NCBI GenBank assembly: GCA_024401095.1
Contig: JAKSLR010000005.1
Location: forward strand, 33,261 to 97,260
Direction: 5' to 3'
Length of the DNA: 64,000 nucleotides
Source of the DNA: Bacteroidaceae bacterium
Lineage (GTDB): Bacteria > Bacteroidota > Bacteroidia > Bacteroidales > Bacteroidaceae
Of the stretch, positions 25,708-34,317 are shown in pieces; position 1 is the stretch's first letter, and each line of letters starts with the position of its first letter. The notes beneath the pieces are model-generated. The model was not told where the DNA came from and did not search any database. It was given only the letters and a program-made list of their open reading frames with translations. Position numbers and translations under genes: made by a program.

Positions 25708-27519
25708 TTATTCTTGTGAGAAATCTACCAGCACCTGACGATAGGTACTGAACACCCTGCTCTTGGAAATGAAACCTAAGAACCGGCCGTTTGAATCTTC
25801 TACCGGAAGGCTCCAGGCATTGGTCTCGTCAAACCGGCGCATGACTGCTGCCATGGATTCTGTATTGCGGATTCGGGCAGGAGCAGGAGTCATCAACCGA
25901 TCACACAGAAAACGGTGATAGAGTTCCGGACGGAAAATCAGGTTTCTCACATCATCCAACTGAATGATGCCTCGTAATACACCGGCAGCATCCACCACAG
26001 GGAACAGGTTTCTCTTGGCCTTGGCTATGACGCTGACCAGCTCACCCAGAGTCATTTCCGGGCTGACCTTCAGGAAATCCTTTTCTATCAGGTCGTCCAT
26101 GCTCATGAGTGTCATGATGGAAGCATCCTTATTGTGTGTAAGTAACTCGCCCTTCTTGGCCAGACGCATGGAGTAGATGCTGTGAGGCTCGAAGGCGATG
26201 ATGGTCAGGTACGAACTGAGGCTGACAATCATCAGCGGCAGGAACAGGTCGTAACCGCCTGTCAGCTCTGCAATCAGGAAGATACCGGTCAGTGGAGCAT
26301 GCATGACACCGCTCATGACGCCGGCCATTCCCAGCAGCGAATAGTTAGATTCTGGCACATTTATCAGGTCCAGCGAACTGGTATTCCACAGACGGGCAAA
26401 GATGAAACCCATGATACAGCCCAGGAACAGACTTGGTGCAAATGTTCCACCGCAACCGCCTCCACCGTTGGTTGCTGTAGTGGCAAACACCTTGAAGAGA
26501 AGTACCAGACCCAGATAAACCAGCAGCAAATGATCCTTTCCGTAAAACATGGAACGGTCCATCACTTCACCCCAGTCGACAGAGTTCTTACCCGTCAACA
26601 ATAGATCTATCAGTGTATAGCCTTCACCGTATAGTGAAGGGAACAGGAAGATCAGCACGCTCAGCACAGTTCCACCCAGCGCCAGTTTCTGGTATGGATT
26701 CTTTATTTTCCCGAATACCGTCTCAAAGGAATTCATGGCACGGGTAAAATAGAGCGACAGGAAACCGCAGCAGATTCCCAGCATGATACTTGCCGGTACA
26801 CGTTCTACCACAAACGGTTCTTCCAGGTTAAAGGCAAACATGGCGCTGGTACCGGTAAACGCGTAGGTTACGCAAGTAGCGGTAGCACAGCTAACCAGCA
26901 GCGGCAAAAGGGAGTGCATGGTCAGGTCCAGCATCAGCACTTCCAGCGTGAAGACCACTCCGGCAATAGGTGCCTTGAAAATACCAGCAATGGCACCTGC
27001 GGCACCACAGCCCACCAGCACCATCAGGTTCTTGTGATCAAGCTTGAAAGTCTGGCCCATGTGTGAGCCTATGGCAGAGCCTGTCAGCACTATAGGCGCC
27101 TCACCTCCCACAGAACCACCGAAACCGATGGTAATGGAAGACGCCACCACTGAGGTCCATGAATTATGCGGTTTTATACGACTTTGATTTCGGGAAATGG
27201 CATACAGAATCTTGGTCACACCATGACCAATGTCATCTTTTACGATATAGCGCACAAACAAGCCCGTCAACCAGATTCCCACTACAGGATAGACCAGATA
27301 CAACCAGTTGATTCCCAAGTTGTCAAAGTGATTGGTCAGCAACGTCTCTATCTGGTGAATCAAGAACTTCATGAGAATGCTTGCCAAAGCCGTAGAAATA
27401 CCCACAAAGAAAGACAGAAGCACAATGAACTGGCGTTCACTCATGTACTTTTCCCTCCACAAAATTATCTTGTCAATGATTCTGTAGATGATATTGCTTC
27501 TATCCTGATTGGTTCTCAT
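25708..27519 (-). CDS. ClC-type chloride channel/antiporter with C-terminal CBS pair
   Basis: 603 residues: a ClC membrane domain (about 30-450) then two CBS domains (about 470-600). Motifs: GGSVGGEAP carries the gating glutamate, and GGGGCGGTFAPSLFLG is the canonical third ion-binding loop. The first loop is IGHGVTKIL instead of GSGIPE, so the usual chloride-coordinating serine is replaced. CBS pairs commonly sense adenine nucleotides. Whether it works as a Cl-/H+ antiporter (acid resistance) or a channel cannot be decided. It lies inside a translation-related operon. Confidence 0.92.
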   Translation of the reverse strand: MRTNQDRSNIIYRIIDKIILWREKYMSERQFIVLLSFFVGISTALASILMKFLIHQIETLLTNHFDNLGINWLYLVYPVVGIWLTGLFVRYIVKDDIGHGVTKILYAISRNQSRIKPHNSWTSVVASSITIGFGGSVGGEAPIVLTGSAIGSHMGQTFKLDHKNLMVLVGCGAAGAIAGIFKAPIAGVVFTLEVLMLDLTMHSLLPLLVSCATATCVTYAFTGTSAMFAFNLEEPFVVERVPASIMLGICCGFLSLYFTRAMNSFETVFGKIKNPYQKLALGGTVLSVLIFLFPSLYGEGYTLIDLLLTGKNSVDWGEVMDRSMFYGKDHLLLVYLGLVLLFKVFATTATNGGGGCGGTFAPSLFLGCIMGFIFARLWNTSSLDLINVPESNYSLLGMAGVMSGVMHAPLTGIFLIAELTGGYDLFLPLMIVSLSSYLTIIAFEPHSIYSMRLAKKGELLTHNKDASIMTLMSMDDLIEKDFLKVSPEMTLGELVSVIAKAKRNLFPVVDAAGVLRGIIQLDDVRNLIFRPELYHRFLCDRLMTPAPARIRNTESMAAVMRRFDETNAWSLPVEDSNGRFLGFISKSRVFSTYRQVLVDFSQE

Positions 27520-27524
27520 TTTAC

Positions 27525-28160
27525 TTATTCTCTTATAATCTTAACCAAGCCCCCGGCACCCAGCTTGATGATACTGGAAGGTTTAGCTGCAGGCTTGTCG
27601 TTTCTACGTGAAGTGCAGACATAGTCCACCAGGGATTTCAGCTCCTCATCAATCTCGTCGAAGCAACGTGCAGGCAACTCCCCGCTGAAATTGGCACTGG
27701 TGCTCACTACCGGACGGGCCATGCGGAAACACAGCTGCTGACTGAAAGTTTCCTTCGTTACCCGAATGCCCAGAGTACCATCTTGTCCTATCAGGTTTTC
27801 TGGCAGATTCTTAGCGCCATCAAAAATAATGGTCAAAGGTTTGTCTGCACAGTCCAGCAAGTCCCACGCCACGTTAGGCACGTCCTGCACATAACGCTGT
27901 ATGCGGTTGTCGCTGTCCACCAGCACAAGCATGGCCTTGGTATCCTCCCTGCGCTTGATCTCATAGACCTTGCGCACCGCCTCCGCGTTGGTAGCATCAC
28001 AGCCTATTCCCCACACGGTATCAGTAGGATAAAGAATCACGCCGCCCTTTCTCATCACCTCTACAGCCTGTCGGATATCTTCCTGCCAAGCTTTTGGAAG
28101 ATTAGGGCGCACATCCTTGCGCTCCTCGGTTTCGGTTACATTTCTATCGTATCTTTTCAT
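27525..28160 (-). CDS. tsaC: threonylcarbamoyl-AMP synthase (TsaC/Sua5/YciO family)
   Basis: 211 residues. The YrdC fold is marked by GGVILYPTDTVWGIGCDATN and KVYEIKRRED, with the ATP-binding STSANFSGE near the end. It makes threonylcarbamoyl-AMP for t6A37 in tRNA; the short form lacks the Sua5 domain. MtaB, which acts on t6A, is also in this window. It starts 2 nt before the end of the prfC frame region, tightly packed with its neighbours. A YciO paralogue is the only alternative. Confidence 0.9.
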   Translation of the reverse strand: MKRYDRNVTETEERKDVRPNLPKAWQEDIRQAVEVMRKGGVILYPTDTVWGIGCDATNAEAVRKVYEIKRREDTKAMLVLVDSDNRIQRYVQDVPNVAWDLLDCADKPLTIIFDGAKNLPENLIGQDGTLGIRVTKETFSQQLCFRMARPVVSTSANFSGELPARCFDEIDEELKSLVDYVCTSRRNDKPAAKPSSIIKLGAGGLVKIIRE

Positions 28161-28162
28161 CC

Positions 28163-29734
28163 TTAGAACTCACTGGTGAAGTGGAAACGGATATGTTCAA
28201 AGTCGCTCTGTGCCATCTGGAGCACATAGCCAGAGTCAGCCAGGAACACATCTCTTCCCTGACGGTCTTTGGCCATATATTGGTACTTGCGTTTCTTGAA
28301 GTTCTCCAGCTCAGCCGCATCGTCGCTTTCTATCCAGCAAGCTTTGTACAGGTGAACCGGTTCCCAGCGGCACTTGGCATTGTATTCATTCTCCAATCGG
28401 TACTGGATAACCTCAAATTGCAGCTGACCCACGGTACCGATGATCTTTCGGCCATTGAACTGGTTCACAAAAAGCTGAGCCACACCCTCGTCCATGAGCT
28501 GGTCAATGCCCTTGTTCAGCTGCTTGGTCTTCATAGGGTCTGCGTTTTCAATATACTTGAACAACTCTGGAGAGAAACTTGGAAGTCCGCGGAAATGCAG
28601 GTCCTCACCTTCGGTCAAGGTATCACCGATGGCAAAGTTTCCAGTATCAGGAAGACCTACGATGTCACCCGGATAAGCCTCTTCGATGGTGCTCTTGCGC
28701 TGAGCCATGAACTGGGTTGGTGAAGAGAAACGCAGGGTTTTGCCTGTTCTCATATTTAAATAAGGTGCATTGCGCACGAATTTTCCGGAGCAGACCTTGC
28801 AGAATGCCACACAGCTGCGGTGGTTCGGGTCAATGTTTGCAGTGATCTTGAAGATAAAGCCGGTGAACTTAGGTTCTGTAGGAACCACTTCACGTTCCTC
28901 GGCCATGACTGGTCTTGGACTTGGAGCTATTTCCACAAAACAGTCCAGTAGTTCCTTCACACCGAAGTTGTTCAGTGCAGAACCGAAGAACACAGGAGCC
29001 ACGTCAGCTGCCAGATAAGTCTCTGTTTCAAACTCTGGATAGACACCTTCTATGAGTTCCAGATCAGCACGCAGTTTCTCTGCATCTGCCTCGCCTACTC
29101 TCTCATCCAGTTCTGGGCTGTTGACGTCCACTTCCACCTTCTCTGTCACCACCTGCTTACTAGGCTGGTACAGGTCCAGTTTCTGCTCATAGATGTTGTA
29201 CACACCCTTGAAACGCTGTCCCTGGTTAATAGGCCAGCTCAGTGGGCGCACGCTGATCTGGAGTTCGGTTTCCAGCTCATCCAACAGGTCAAACGGATCC
29301 TTTCCTTCGCGGTCCATCTTGTTCACATAGACAATGACTGGTGTCTTTCTCATGCGGCAGACTTCCATCAGCTTGCGGGTCTGCGCCTCTACACCCTTGG
29401 CACCATCTACCACAATGATGGCACTGTCTACGGCTGTCAGGGTACGGAACGTATCCTCGGCGAAATCCTGGTGTCCAGGCGTATCCAGAATGTTTACCTT
29501 GTATCCTTGGTAATCAAACTCCATCACAGAAGTGGTTACCGAAATACCACGCTGTTTCTCTATTTCCATCCAGTCCGATGTAGCAGTCTTCTTTATCTTG
29601 TTGCTCTTTACGGCACCTGCCACTTGAATCTGGCCACCGAAAAGCAGCAGTTTCTCTGTCAGTGTGGTCTTACCCGCATCTGGGTGAGAAATAATGGCAA
29701 AAGTTCTTCTTCTTTCTATTTCAGTCATACTCAT
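28163..29734 (-). CDS. prfC: peptide chain release factor 3
   Basis: 523 residues. RF3 is a GTPase that recycles RF1/RF2. G motifs are canonical: [43 protein letters not shown] (catalytic His present, unlike fusA2) and NKMDREG. Length and the absence of domains IV/V separate it from EF-G. It is in the operon between DUF4924 and tsaC with gaps of 2-3 nt. Confidence 0.97.
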   Translation of the reverse strand: MSMTEIERRRTFAIISHPDAGKTTLTEKLLLFGGQIQVAGAVKSNKIKKTATSDWMEIEKQRGISVTTSVMEFDYQGYKVNILDTPGHQDFAEDTFRTLTAVDSAIIVVDGAKGVEAQTRKLMEVCRMRKTPVIVYVNKMDREGKDPFDLLDELETELQISVRPLSWPINQGQRFKGVYNIYEQKLDLYQPSKQVVTEKVEVDVNSPELDERVGEADAEKLRADLELIEGVYPEFETETYLAADVAPVFFGSALNNFGVKELLDCFVEIAPSPRPVMAEEREVVPTEPKFTGFIFKITANIDPNHRSCVAFCKVCSGKFVRNAPYLNMRTGKTLRFSSPTQFMAQRKSTIEEAYPGDIVGLPDTGNFAIGDTLTEGEDLHFRGLPSFSPELFKYIENADPMKTKQLNKGIDQLMDEGVAQLFVNQFNGRKIIGTVGQLQFEVIQYRLENEYNAKCRWEPVHLYKACWIESDDAAELENFKKRKYQYMAKDRQGRDVFLADSGYVLQMAQSDFEHIRFHFTSEF

Positions 29735-29737
29735 AAT

Positions 29738-30283
29738 TTACAATTCCAGGTTTCCCTCCTTATCCTGCTGATAAAAACCGTTCAGCATGGCTATCAGATG
29801 GGTGATTTCCTTCACGGCACTCGCGGTCTCTGCGCTTACAGGCTTTTGCTGGAGCTTCAGCAGCATGGTTCCGTACAGTGCATCAAAGCAATTCTCTAAT
29901 TCGGGCACGTCTCTCTTTCCGCCCTTATTCCTGATTTCCACAATGAAAGGAAGCGCCTTGTAATAGGCTGCGCTGTAGAACGGATGCTTGGGCGACTTCA
30001 GTACCTCATTGTGGAGGTCAGTCAGCAAGAGAATAATGTTCTTGTTAATCTGCAGGTGTCCCTGCTCCAGCACACCTTCCTGGCGCATCATCTCTATCAG
30101 GTCTGCGTACCATTGGGCCAGTTCCTGCTGCTGTTCCTTGGTATATTGTGTAAACCGAGGCACATATTCCTGGCGCAGGCGGTCTGCATTGCAGCCGTAT
30201 GCACGAATCAAGTCCTCTACCTGCCACATATACAGCAGATACTCACCTATACTCTGTTTCTTAAGTTCTCTTGAAATAAACAC
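29738..30283 (-). CDS. DUF4924 family protein
   Basis: 181 residues, all-helical, soluble. The N terminus MFISRELKKQSIGEYLLYMWQ matches DUF4924, a Bacteroidota family of unknown function. The start codon is GTG at 30283, 1 nt after the lysE stop; the next Met (residue 19) would remove the conserved N terminus, so GTG is preferred. It is sandwiched between lysE and prfC, suggesting cotranscription. Confidence 0.82.
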   Translation of the reverse strand: MFISRELKKQSIGEYLLYMWQVEDLIRAYGCNADRLRQEYVPRFTQYTKEQQQELAQWYADLIEMMRQEGVLEQGHLQINKNIILLLTDLHNEVLKSPKHPFYSAAYYKALPFIVEIRNKGGKRDVPELENCFDALYGTMLLKLQQKPVSAETASAVKEITHLIAMLNGFYQQDKEGNLEL

Positions 30284-30284
30284 G

Positions 30285-30947
30285 TCAGTAAAGGGATTTA
30301 CCCGTGACGGTCAAAATGAACCCTATTACCGATGCGACCATCACAACAACACCAATAACACGGTTAATCATCCATATTCCACGCACATCGAAACGTGTAC
30401 GCACCTTGTCAACCATATAAGTCAGGAAAAGCCACCAGCAAATGGCTCCACCTACAATGGCCAGATAACCCACGGCCTGCTCAAACGGATGATTAGGTGC
30501 TATGAAGTTAAAACGGGCAAAAAGGCCCAGGAACAGGAACACGATCAGAGGATTAGAAAGTGTAACGGCAAAAGCTGTCACGGCATTGTGAATATAAGAA
30601 CCTCTAGTCCTAGGAATAGGGCGCATCTTTCCTTCCGGATGGCTGAAAAACGCATACACGCCAAACAAGAAAAGAAGAACGCTTCCAAAAGCTTGAATCC
30701 AGAACATGGTCTGTGGATTCTCTATAAAATCTATCACATAGCTTAATGCAAAGCCTGTAATCAAAGCATAAATCAGGTCACTCACCGCTGCTCCCAATCC
30801 TGTCACAAAGCCAAACCAGCGTCCCTTGTTCAAAGTACGCTGCACGCACAGAACGCCTACTGGTCCCATAGGAGCAGACACTGTCACCCCCACCAGCAAG
30901 CCCTTCCATATCATATCTACGACATCTACAGGTTGTATCCAAAGCAT
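30285..30947 (-). CDS. LysE/RhtB family amino-acid exporter
   Basis: 220 residues with six hydrophobic segments. The N terminus GLLVGVTVSAPMGPVGVLCVQRTL carries the family's PxGP motif, and ALSNP-like VTLSNPLIVFLFLGLF follows in the second half. Members export lysine, threonine or other amino acids. It is the first gene of the eight-gene operon ending at nrnA. The ATG lies 4 nt after the -7 box, so the operon mRNA should be leaderless or nearly so. Confidence 0.9.
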   Translation of the reverse strand: MLWIQPVDVVDMIWKGLLVGVTVSAPMGPVGVLCVQRTLNKGRWFGFVTGLGAAVSDLIYALITGFALSYVIDFIENPQTMFWIQAFGSVLLFLFGVYAFFSHPEGKMRPIPRTRGSYIHNAVTAFAVTLSNPLIVFLFLGLFARFNFIAPNHPFEQAVGYLAIVGGAICWWLFLTYMVDKVRTRFDVRGIWMINRVIGVVVMVASVIGFILTVTGKSLY

Positions 30948-30951
30948 GGTG

Positions 30952-30959
30952 CAAAATTA
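30952..30959 (-). promoter_or_regulatory. lysE operon -7 box, abutting the start codon
   Basis: Leftward TAATTTTG followed by CACC and ATG. The glk promoter reads the other way 54 bp further on. Confidence 0.65.
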
Positions 30960-31012
30960 CGACAAAAAAATGAAATTTCCGCTGAATTCTCCTATTATTA
31001 TAAAAAAATGAC

Positions 31013-31020
31013 TATCTTTG
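31013..31020 (+). promoter_or_regulatory. glk -7 box
   Basis: TATCTTTG, 38 nt before the ATG at 31059. The leader is A/T-rich with no Shine-Dalgarno motif. Confidence 0.65.
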
Positions 31021-31058
31021 CCAAGTAAACTTTAAACAATAACCTATAAAATTTAAAT

Positions 31059-32015
31059 ATGGCAACTGAAAAACCTTATGTAATTGGATTGGACCTGGGT
31101 GGTACTAATTCAGTATTCGGCATTGTTGATGCTAACGCTAAAGTAGTAGAAATTGGTAAGATCAAGACTGGTGCATACGAAACTTTCGAGGAGTGGCTTG
31201 ACGCTTCTATCGCTTGTCTGAAGCCAATGATCGAGAGAGTAGGTGGTATTGAGAAGATCAAGGCTATGGGTGCGGGTGCTCCTAACGGTAACTTCTACAA
31301 CGGTACTATCGAGTTCGCTCCAAACTTGAAGTGGGCTAAGGGTGTAGTTCCTTTCGCTAAGGCTTTCGAAGAGAAGTTAGGTATTCCTTGCTTCCTTTCT
31401 AACGATGCTAACTGTGCTGCTTTGGGTGAAATGAAGTACGGTGCTGCTCGCGGCATGAAGAACTTCATCGTCATCACTCTGGGAACCGGTGTTGGTTCTG
31501 GTATCGTAGTTAACGGTGAGATGGTTTACGGTTGCGACGGTTTCGCAGGTGAGCTGGGTCACGTTATCGCTGAGCGCGATGGTCGTCCTTGCGGTTGTGG
31601 TTTCAAGGGCTGTCTGGAAACTTACTGCTCTGCAACTGGTGTTGCTCGCACTGCACGTGAAATCTTGGCTAATACCGATGAGCCAAGCTTGCTGCGTGAG
31701 AAGGATCCTGCACAGATCGAGTCTCTCGACGTATCTATCGCTGCTGGTAAGGGCGACAAGGTAGCTAAGGAAATCTTCGAGTTCACCGGTAACATGCTGG
31801 GTCGTACTATGGCAGACTTCACCAAGTTCTCTTCTCCAGAGGCTTACATCTTCTTCGGTGGTCTGACCAAGGCTGGTGACCTGATCATGGATCCTATCAA
31901 GAAGGCTTACGAAGAGAACTGTATGCCTATCTTCAAGGGTAAGGCTAAGATCATGGTTTCTGAGCTTCCTGATGCTGATGCTGCTGTTCTGGGTGCATCT
32001 GCTCTGGCTTGGTAA
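31059..32015 (+). CDS. glk: ROK-family glucokinase
   Basis: 318 residues. It phosphorylates glucose with ATP. Motifs: GLDLGGTNSVFGIVD (phosphate loop), LSNDANCAALGE with the catalytic Asp, the nucleotide loop ITLGTGVGSGI, and the ROK zinc site CGCGFKGCLETYCS preceded by GELGHV. No N-terminal HTH, so it is an enzyme and not a repressor. Codon choice (ggt, gct, cgt, aag) is strongly biased, indicating high expression. Monocistronic: own promoter and terminator. Confidence 0.93.
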   Translation: MATEKPYVIGLDLGGTNSVFGIVDANAKVVEIGKIKTGAYETFEEWLDASIACLKPMIERVGGIEKIKAMGAGAPNGNFYNGTIEFAPNLKWAKGVVPFAKAFEEKLGIPCFLSNDANCAALGEMKYGAARGMKNFIVITLGTGVGSGIVVNGEMVYGCDGFAGELGHVIAERDGRPCGCGFKGCLETYCSATGVARTAREILANTDEPSLLREKDPAQIESLDVSIAAGKGDKVAKEIFEFTGNMLGRTMADFTKFSSPEAYIFFGGLTKAGDLIMDPIKKAYEENCMPIFKGKAKIMVSELPDADAAVLGASALAW

Positions 32016-32034
32016 TTTATATAACACTGATTAT

Positions 32035-32078
32035 AAAACCCACTTGCTCCATACGTGCAAGTGGGTTTCTTTTTTTTA
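32035..32078 (+). terminator. glk terminator
   Basis: AAACCCACTTGC (32036-32047) pairs with GCAAGTGGGTTT (32057-32068), followed by CTTTTTTTT. Confidence 0.92.
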
Positions 32079-32188
32079 CTCATAAAGAAAAATCTCACCA
32101 ACTGAAAAGATTTTTCGCTCCAGTTAGCAAAAATAATCTGAACAAGGAAGGAGTACGCAATGTACACGATGCCTGATACACTTGTACA

Positions 32189-32968
32189 CTACTTTTCCAG
32201 CAGCTTGTCTATTTTCTTTTCCAGTTCCTCGAGTTTCGCTTTCACGTCATCGTTATTATCGCTGACCATGGCATCTACGAACACAGAATTGATGAGCGAC
32301 ATTCCGATAATGCCACCTAGCACAAGGATTGAGATAAAATAGGGACGAACCAGGTACTGGTATGATTCATCTACGTTATCATAAATAGCATCGGGGATCT
32401 CATACCATCCATCTATGGTGAACATCCTGAAAATGCTGTAGATGGACTCAAAAGGTGTTCCAAAAAACTGCGGTGCAGCATTTTTAAACATGGCACAGGA
32501 CATTAATGCAAAAATGCAGATGGTTATCATGTACCCCAGCAAGAGAGAAGTACTTTCCTTCATGGCTAGTTTAAATGCCTTTGCTATGGTATTAAAATGA
32601 GGGAACAGATGCACCAGTCTGAAGATTCGGAACACCCGGAAGAGTCGCATGATCAGGAGAAACGAAAAGTCTGTCAGCTGTATTGGAAATATGGCTGATA
32701 CTAATGTTGGCAGGGCTACAATAACCAAAAAACCATCTAAACAGTTCCATCCACTTCTCCAATAATTTCCAAAACCAGCCTCTGAGATTTTACACAGCAT
32801 TTCCAGCAAAAAGAAAACCAGACAAGCTGTATCACAAAACCCGATCCAATGCCCTCCCACACCAGACTCTTCCATAAAAATAAGAATGGAATTAAGGGCA
32901 ATAACTAGCAGTACAATCCTTTCGTTTGTGAACAGGGCACAAAAGTTTTTATAGTTGAAAAAACTCAT
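32189..32968 (-). CDS. single-domain voltage-gated cation channel (NaChBac-like)
   Basis: 259 residues: six membrane segments and a pore loop, then a short C-terminal coiled coil (KAKLEELEKKIDKLLEK). S4 is MRLFRVFRIFRLVHLF with four arginines at every third position, a genuine voltage-sensor pattern. The selectivity-filter segment is MFTIDGWYEIP where sodium-selective NaChBac has TLESW; a single acidic residue Asp replaces Glu-Ser. It should form a homotetramer in the inner membrane; ion selectivity is uncertain. No neighbouring gene suggests a role. Confidence 0.88.
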   Translation of the reverse strand: MSFFNYKNFCALFTNERIVLLVIALNSILIFMEESGVGGHWIGFCDTACLVFFLLEMLCKISEAGFGNYWRSGWNCLDGFLVIVALPTLVSAIFPIQLTDFSFLLIMRLFRVFRIFRLVHLFPHFNTIAKAFKLAMKESTSLLLGYMITICIFALMSCAMFKNAAPQFFGTPFESIYSIFRMFTIDGWYEIPDAIYDNVDESYQYLVRPYFISILVLGGIIGMSLINSVFVDAMVSDNNDDVKAKLEELEKKIDKLLEK

Positions 32969-33023
32969 CGGAGCATTAGTTTTTTATATTAGCATTTCTT
33001 TTCTATGAAATACGAACATAGGA

Positions 33024-34172
33024 TTATTTTCCAGACAGGTTCAATACTACGATTTCTGGCCAGGCTCCTACCCGGAACGGAACATTTCCTCCGGCACCGG
33101 TAGAGATAAAGAGCTTCTGGCCGTTTTCCTCGTAGAGCCCTCCCCACTCTGTATAGGTGAGTGAAGACGGAGACCAGCCCAGCACCTTGAACTGCATGGC
33201 ATGGGTGTGGCCGGAGAGCTGGAGAGGTATGTTTGTATCTGGCAAAGTTTCTCTGCGCCAGTGTGTTGGGTCATGGCTAAGAAGAATCTTGAAGCACTGG
33301 TCAGAAAGTCCGTTTTGGGCCTTTTTCAAATCTCCCTTGGATGGGAATGGCGGACGGCCGACGTTCTCTACACCCAAGATAGCTATGCTGTCGTTACCGC
33401 GACGAATGACCTTGTTCTCATTCATGAGCACTTGCCAACCGAAGCTCTTTTCATACGCAACCACACGCTGGAACATCTGTTCCTTTTCTTTAGGAGAAGC
33501 ACCCACGCCATAGGTACAGTAATCGTGGTTTCCCACTACGGAAAGGACACCATCCTTGGCACGGATTCCCTTCAGGATTTCAGTAAACGGCTCCAGTTCT
33601 GCAGGACTGGAATTCACAATATCACCGGTAAAGACCACCAAATCCGGATCCTGCTCATTGATGAGCTGAACCATCTTCTGGAAATGGTCTGGTTCCTGGG
33701 CATACGTTCCTACATGAAGGTCTGAAATCTGAATGACCTTATACCCCTGAAATGCAGCAGGCAGGTTGTTGAAAGTCAAGGTCTGCTCGTTGTAAACCAG
33801 CTTCTTCCAGCCATAGAGCGCACCATACAGGCAAGCCGCAAAAGTAAGGAGAGCCAAAATTCCTGCCAGCCCGTTCCCTACACGGAAAGCCGGAGCATAG
33901 GCCAGCCCAATGAGCTTACCGACGAGTGACACCAAGGCAAACAGGAACTTAGGTAAAACCACACAGGTGAGCATAAGAAAGAAGGCACGCAGCGGGAAGC
34001 TGTACCCCCAGCCCAATCCTTGAGCCAGCAGCATGGCTACCAGGAAGAACAGCGGGAACCACCAGAGAACTCTCCAAAGGAGAGGCTGGTGATGCAGGAA
34101 CGTGAAATAGATATAAAAATCTGGCACCAGTACTACCAGAGCTATCACGAGGACAGTAAAAAGCATCATCAT
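33024..34172 (-). CDS. membrane-anchored metallophosphoesterase
   Basis: 382 residues from the ATG at 34172. Four hydrophobic segments (residues 1-135) precede a calcineurin-like domain with QISDLHVGT, FTGDIVNSS, VGNHDY, LLSHDP and LSGHTHAMQ, the complete di-metal site of the family (YkuE/UDP-diacylglucosamine hydrolase type). A longer frame starts at a TTG at 34229 but overlaps both promoter boxes and is rejected. The substrate, possibly a lipid or nucleotide, is unknown. Confidence 0.9.
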   Translation of the reverse strand: MMMLFTVLVIALVVLVPDFYIYFTFLHHQPLLWRVLWWFPLFFLVAMLLAQGLGWGYSFPLRAFFLMLTCVVLPKFLFALVSLVGKLIGLAYAPAFRVGNGLAGILALLTFAACLYGALYGWKKLVYNEQTLTFNNLPAAFQGYKVIQISDLHVGTYAQEPDHFQKMVQLINEQDPDLVVFTGDIVNSSPAELEPFTEILKGIRAKDGVLSVVGNHDYCTYGVGASPKEKEQMFQRVVAYEKSFGWQVLMNENKVIRRGNDSIAILGVENVGRPPFPSKGDLKKAQNGLSDQCFKILLSHDPTHWRRETLPDTNIPLQLSGHTHAMQFKVLGWSPSSLTYTEWGGLYEENGQKLFISTGAGGNVPFRVGAWPEIVVLNLSGK

Positions 34173-34199
34173 AAGGGTGTATTTTTTTGTATTTGCACG

Positions 34200-34230
34200 C
34201 AAAAGTAGTTTTTTCAGCCTAAACCACAAA
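34200..34230 (-). promoter_or_regulatory. promoter of the metallophosphoesterase gene
   Basis: TTTG (34227-34230) and TACTTTTG (34200-34207) read leftward with 19 nt between them; the ATG is 27 nt further. It decides the start at 34172. Confidence 0.78.
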
Positions 34231-34281
34231 AATATGGTATTGAAAAGATAGTTAAATCTTGGGCATATGCGCTAAAAGTGC

Positions 34282-34289
34282 TAACTTTG
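34282..34289 (+). promoter_or_regulatory. purL -7 box
   Basis: TAACTTTG, with TTG at 34259-34261 (20 nt before it). The ATG is 28 nt downstream. Confidence 0.68.
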
Positions 34290-34317
34290 CGCAAAATTAA
34301 AATTAAGATAATTCTAT

